Shown here in pieces: positions 6,333 to 9,339 of a stretch of DNA of 9,339 nucleotides. Below the pieces are notes generated by a model, which was not told the origin of the DNA, searched no databases, and saw only the letters and a list, made by a program, of their open reading frames with translations. A program made the translations under genes and the position numbers. Position 1 is the first letter of the stretch. Every line of letters starts with the position of its first letter. This DNA is from an uncultured Phascolarctobacterium sp. (GTDB taxonomy: Bacteria; Bacillota; Negativicutes; Acidaminococcales; Acidaminococcaceae): positions 1 to 9,339 of the forward strand of contig URVO01000042.1 of the NCBI GenBank assembly GCA_900551335.1, in the 5' to 3' direction.

Positions 6333-7922
6333 TTATCTTCTTGCCTTCGCAGGCTCGATATTAACCTTATAACCCTTAATGAAGTTTCTGTTCATAGCGC
6401 CGATAACCTTCTCTGCTACATCCTCAGGAACCTCAACAAAGGTAAACTTGTCGTAAATATTAATCAGGCCGATATCACGTGCCGGAATGTCTGCTTCGAT
6501 AGCAATCGTGCTCACGATATCCTTAACCATAATCTTTTGGCTGCGGCCAATGTTCATGAACAAGCGCACCATGCCCGGACGGCCGCCGGTGTTCTGCAGA
6601 TCCTTCGCCAGCACATCCTCCTGCGGAGCCTCCAGAGCCTTGTTGCCCTCCTGCATCAGCTTCAAAGCTGCGGCAGCAACCTCCTCAGCGCTGTAATCAT
6701 CCAGCAGGCTTTCAGCAATCGGCATATAATCATGATATGCGTTGAGCTCCAGCACAGTCTGCATCTTGGTGATAATCTGGTCGCGCTGACGCTCGATAAC
6801 ATTAGCAGCGGTCGGCAGCTGGCGGCGCTGGATTTTGGTTTTTACAGTGCGCTCGATGAGCTTCAGCTGACGGAACTCACGCGGAGTGATGAAGGTCATT
6901 GCAACGCCGGTGTTGCCTGCACGACCGGTACGGCCAATGCGGTGAACATAGCTTTCCGGATCCTGCGGAATATCAAAGTTGATTACGTGCGTAATATTGT
7001 CAACGTCGATACCACGAGCAGCAACGTCAGTAGCAATCAGCACATCCACAGAGCCCTCGCGGAATTTCTTCATAACGCGGTCACGCTGGTTCTGGCTCAA
7101 GTCGCCATGCAGACCCTCTGCCATATAGCCACGGCTGGACAGAGCGATAGAAAGATCATCTACGCCCTTCTTCGTGCGGCAGAAGATGATGAGCTTGCCG
7201 TCGATTTCTGCATCGAGCAGACGGCACAGGCCTTCAATCTTATCCTTAGTTTCAAAATAATATTGCTCAATCAGAGGTACAGTCAGCTCCTCCTTAGAAA
7301 TGGTTACATTCTTCGGCGCTCTCATGTACTTCTTCGTCAGGCTGAGAATCGGACGCGGCATTGTTGCCGAGAAGAGCAGCGTCTGGCGCTCGGTCGGCAG
7401 GCTGCGCATAATCTCTTCGATATCGTCAACAAAGCCCATATCCAGCATTTCGTCTGCTTCGTCCAATACTAGGAATTTGATATGGTCCAGACGAATCGTG
7501 CCGCGGTTGATATGATCAATCAGACGGCCCGGAGTACCGATAACAATCTGCACGTTGTTGCGCAGTGCGCGGATCTGACGCTCGATAGGCTGACCGCCAT
7601 AAACAGGCAGCGCACGCACGCGACGGGTGCGGCCGATTTTGCCGATTTCCTCAGCAACCTGAATAGCCAGCTCGCGAGTCGGTGTCATAACCAGCGCCTG
7701 AATATGCTTGAAATCGGTGATGGACTGTACCAGCGGAATGCCAAAGGCAGCAGTCTTGCCGGTACCGGTTTGTGCCTGACCAATAACGTCATTGCCCTCC
7801 AGCACCAGCGGAATGGTTGCAGCCTGAATCGGAGACGGCTCCTCAAAGCCCATATCCGTCAAGGCAGCTACGATTTTTTTGTCCAGCTCTAAGTTACCAA
7901 ACATTTCTTTTTGTGTTGTCAT
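6333..7922 (-). CDS. deaD: DEAD-box ATP-dependent RNA helicase with C-terminal DbpA-type RNA-binding domain
   Basis: An ATP-driven RNA unwinding enzyme of the DeaD/CshA/DbpA group, acting in the cytoplasm on ribosome assembly, mRNA decay or cold adaptation. All helicase motifs are intact: Q motif PSPIQ (29-33), motif I AQTGTGKT (50-57), Ia PTREL (81-85), Ib TPGR (130-133), II DEAD (154-157), III SAT (185-187), IV IIFCRT (245-250), V ATDVAARGID (297-306) and VI HRIGRTGR (327-334). Residues about 450-525 form a DbpA-like RRM, starting MVRLFMNIGR and ending KVNIEP, which in DeaD and DbpA binds structured rRNA. Length is 529 residues, close to the usual 480-630. GGAGG (7933-7937) lies ten bases before the ATG, inside the end of cinA, and the ATG shares one base with the cinA stop (TAATG), implying coupled translation. 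Whether it is functionally DeaD, CshA or DbpA cannot be fixed from sequence. Confidence 0.95.
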   Translation of the reverse strand: MTTQKEMFGNLELDKKIVAALTDMGFEEPSPIQAATIPLVLEGNDVIGQAQTGTGKTAAFGIPLVQSITDFKHIQALVMTPTRELAIQVAEEIGKIGRTRRVRALPVYGGQPIERQIRALRNNVQIVIGTPGRLIDHINRGTIRLDHIKFLVLDEADEMLDMGFVDDIEEIMRSLPTERQTLLFSATMPRPILSLTKKYMRAPKNVTISKEELTVPLIEQYYFETKDKIEGLCRLLDAEIDGKLIIFCRTKKGVDDLSIALSSRGYMAEGLHGDLSQNQRDRVMKKFREGSVDVLIATDVAARGIDVDNITHVINFDIPQDPESYVHRIGRTGRAGNTGVAMTFITPREFRQLKLIERTVKTKIQRRQLPTAANVIERQRDQIITKMQTVLELNAYHDYMPIAESLLDDYSAEEVAAAALKLMQEGNKALEAPQEDVLAKDLQNTGGRPGMVRLFMNIGRSQKIMVKDIVSTIAIEADIPARDIGLINIYDKFTFVEVPEDVAEKVIGAMNRNFIKGYKVNIEPAKARR

Positions 7923-9184
7923 TAATTATTATCCTCCGTGTTCTTTGCTTCTAAAAGTTTATCAATAGCCATAGAAATAGCAGTTTGTGCTATCCGCAGC
8001 TTATTTTCAGTTCTTGTCGACATAAAATGATGCTCCTGACAGTACACAACATCGTTCATCGCCACAGCGATGTAGACCAGACCGACAGGCTTGCCCTCGC
8101 TCGCGCCAGGGCCGGCGTTGCCGGTAATGCTAACGCCGATGTCGCTGCCCAGCAGGTTGCGCACGCCCACAGCCATCTCGCAGGCCGTTTCGCGGCTCAC
8201 TGCGCTGAAGTGCTCCAGTGTGTCCGCCTGCACATGCAGCAGCTTTTCCTTCGCCATATTCGTATAGCTCACGACACTGCCCAGCAGATATTCGCTGCTG
8301 CCGGCAACGTCAGTCACCAGGCTGCTTGCCAGACCACCGCTGCAGGATTCGGCAAAGGCAATCGTCTTGCCCTGCTCCTTCAGCAGTCTGCCCAGGCAGG
8401 CACCAAGCGTGTCATCATCAATGCCATATATATATTCATCAACATACTTGCGTACATTCTTTTCAGCAGCCGCAAGCATTTTTTCAGCTTCTTTTTCATT
8501 TTTTGCTTTGGCAGTCAGGCGGATAAGAATTTCGCCATAACGTGCATAAAGCGCAATCGTAGGATTCGTCTGCGCCTGGATAAGCTCGTCAAGCTTGCTT
8601 GCGACGAGCGATTCGCCCACGCCACGCAGATGCAGCGTGCGCGACATGATAACGCCGTGGTCCGTAAAGCGCTGTAAAAGGCGCGGCCACAGCTGCTTTT
8701 CGCAAACATCCATCAGTTCGGCAGGCGGTCCCGGCAGCAGAATGAAAAACTTTCCATTATATTCCAGCCACAAGCCCGGCGCCGTGCCAACATCATTTTG
8801 CAGCACCTCTGCGCCAATCGGCACATAAGCCTGCTTCTCATTATTCTCAGAAGGCTGGCAGATGCCCTTCCTTCTAAAATATTCGTCAATACGTCCCCAG
8901 GTGTCAAGATCCAGATAGCTTTCGGTATGACAGACCTCCATCACCATTTCCTTTGTGATATCGCCGCGCGTCGGGCCCAGGCCGCCGCTCGTGATAATAA
9001 TATCGGCACGCTCCATTGCCTGCTCCAGCACCTGCTGCATACGCTCAGGATTATCTCCCACCGTCGTATGATACAGAACATCGAAGCCAATGCTGTTCAG
9101 CTTGCGCGACAGATACTGCACATTCGTATTCAAAATCTCGCCGAGCAAAAGCTCTGTGCCAGTTGTAATGATTTCAACCTTCAT
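7922..9184 (-). CDS. cinA: CinA: competence/damage-inducible protein with NMN deamidase (PncC) domain
   Basis: A two-domain protein of 420 residues, the usual CinA length. The N-terminal MoCF-like domain (about 1-170) begins MKVEIITTGTELLLGEILNT and includes TSGGLGPTRGD (65-75) and LLPGPPAE (149-156); in CinA proteins this domain has ADP-ribose pyrophosphatase activity. The C-terminal PncC domain (about 258-415) has AESCSGGL (278-285, Ser280 the likely nucleophile), YTNMAK (307-312) and TGNAGPG (354-360), and converts NMN to NaMN plus ammonia in pyridine nucleotide salvage. The usual DD after GGLGPT is GD here (Gly74-Asp75). ATG at 9182-9184 is chosen over the in-frame GTG four codons upstream, since that GTG is part of the ribosome binding site and MKxEII is the usual N-terminus. 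It lies 14 bases after rimO and overlaps the helicase gene by one base. Confidence 0.95.
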   Translation of the reverse strand: MKVEIITTGTELLLGEILNTNVQYLSRKLNSIGFDVLYHTTVGDNPERMQQVLEQAMERADIIITSGGLGPTRGDITKEMVMEVCHTESYLDLDTWGRIDEYFRRKGICQPSENNEKQAYVPIGAEVLQNDVGTAPGLWLEYNGKFFILLPGPPAELMDVCEKQLWPRLLQRFTDHGVIMSRTLHLRGVGESLVASKLDELIQAQTNPTIALYARYGEILIRLTAKAKNEKEAEKMLAAAEKNVRKYVDEYIYGIDDDTLGACLGRLLKEQGKTIAFAESCSGGLASSLVTDVAGSSEYLLGSVVSYTNMAKEKLLHVQADTLEHFSAVSRETACEMAVGVRNLLGSDIGVSITGNAGPGASEGKPVGLVYIAVAMNDVVYCQEHHFMSTRTENKLRIAQTAISMAIDKLLEAKNTEDNN

Positions 9185-9193
9185 ACCGAAATT

Positions 9194-9200
9194 CACCCCT
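9194..9200 (-). promoter_or_regulatory. cinA ribosome binding site, overlapping rimO stop and deciding the start
   Basis: Minus-strand AGGGGTG lies nine bases before the ATG at 9182-9184 and shares bases with the rimO TAG stop (9199-9201). The in-frame GTG at 9194-9196 is part of this site and has no ribosome binding site of its own, so translation should begin at the ATG. The overlap suggests rimO-cinA coupling. Confidence 0.75.
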
Positions 9201-9339
9201 ATATCAGTTCTGCTACCATTTCGTAAGTAAATCCCTGCAGGATTCTTACGCGCACCATGTCGCCAACCTGCACATCGCCGGCATTTTCAATAAAGATGTT
9301 GCCATCAATATCCGGCGCCTCATGATAAGAACGGCCCAC
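9199..9339 (-). CDS. rimO: RimO, ribosomal protein S12 methylthiotransferase, C-terminal TRAM domain only (5' part outside window)
   Basis: Forty-six codons in an open frame from the window edge to TAG at 9199-9201. The peptide begins VGRSYHEAPDIDGNIF, continues with a VGDMVRVRI element and ends near GFTYEMVAELI. The GRSYxEAPxIDG entry and a beta-barrel TRAM pattern closing with a Tyr-containing strand are typical of the RimO C-terminus. RimO is a radical SAM iron-sulphur enzyme that adds a methylthio group to an Asp of ribosomal protein S12; its catalytic part lies upstream, outside the window. The related enzyme MiaB also has a TRAM domain, but the GRSYxEAP wording favours RimO. It immediately precedes cinA. 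Confidence 0.85.
   Translation of the reverse strand: MGRSYHEAPDIDGNIFIENAGDVQVGDMVRVRILQGFTYEMVAELI

Noticed and set aside
6537..7472. A 311-codon open frame on the plus strand opposite the DEAD-box helicase
   Set aside because: The minus-strand frame has every helicase motif intact. The plus-strand frame has no ribosome binding site or domain and is a shadow.
9182..9196. Upstream GTG start for cinA
   Set aside because: The GTG lies inside the AGGGGTG ribosome binding site, and the family N-terminus begins at the ATG four codons later.

Overview
The window is a compact bacterial chromosome segment in which every recognisable gene lies on the minus strand, so transcription runs from high to low coordinates. 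No gene-free stretch exceeds about 220 bases. Base composition is moderate, starts are ATG/GTG with strong AGGAGG-type ribosome binding sites, and the neighbouring genes hflX and a YnbB-like PLP enzyme are paired as in Bacillota. The presence of a TctA/TctB membrane pair, which normally needs a periplasmic binding protein, would fit a diderm member of the Bacillota such as the Negativicutes (for example Acidaminococcaceae). That taxonomic call is inference only.

In transcription order: (1) 9199-9339, the C-terminal TRAM end of rimO, the ribosomal protein S12 methylthiotransferase, cut by the window edge; (2) 7922-9184, cinA, whose ribosome binding site overlaps the rimO stop; (3) 6333-7922, a DEAD-box RNA helicase with a DbpA-type RNA-binding tail, overlapping the cinA stop by one base (TAATG); (4) a long imperfect hairpin at 6278-6330; (5) 4414-6240, an HflX ribosome-splitting GTPase with an extra N-terminal domain of about 190 residues carrying a complete JAMM/RadC-like metal-binding signature; (6) a perfect 12-bp hairpin at 4361-4393; (7) 3085-4341, a PLP enzyme of the YnbB / 'methionine gamma-lyase' family; (8) a second long hairpin at 3055-3097, related in sequence to the first; (9) 2535-3005 and 1059-2522, tctB and tctA, the two membrane subunits of a tripartite tricarboxylate transporter with no tctC nearby; (10) a sigma-70-type promoter, a yybP-ykoY (Mn2+) riboswitch and its terminator at 878-1051; (11) 1-842, a CaCA-family cation/Ca2+ antiporter cut near its C-terminus by the window edge.

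Functionally, the right half (rimO, cinA, DEAD helicase, hflX) is a translation and RNA-maintenance block, joined to a PLP enzyme of uncertain substrate. The left half is membrane transport: organic-acid import and a divalent-cation exporter apparently switched on by manganese. The most notable items are the JAMM-HflX fusion, the manganese riboswitch ahead of a CaCA antiporter, and two related palindromic elements at gene 3' ends with a compensatory base-pair change between them.
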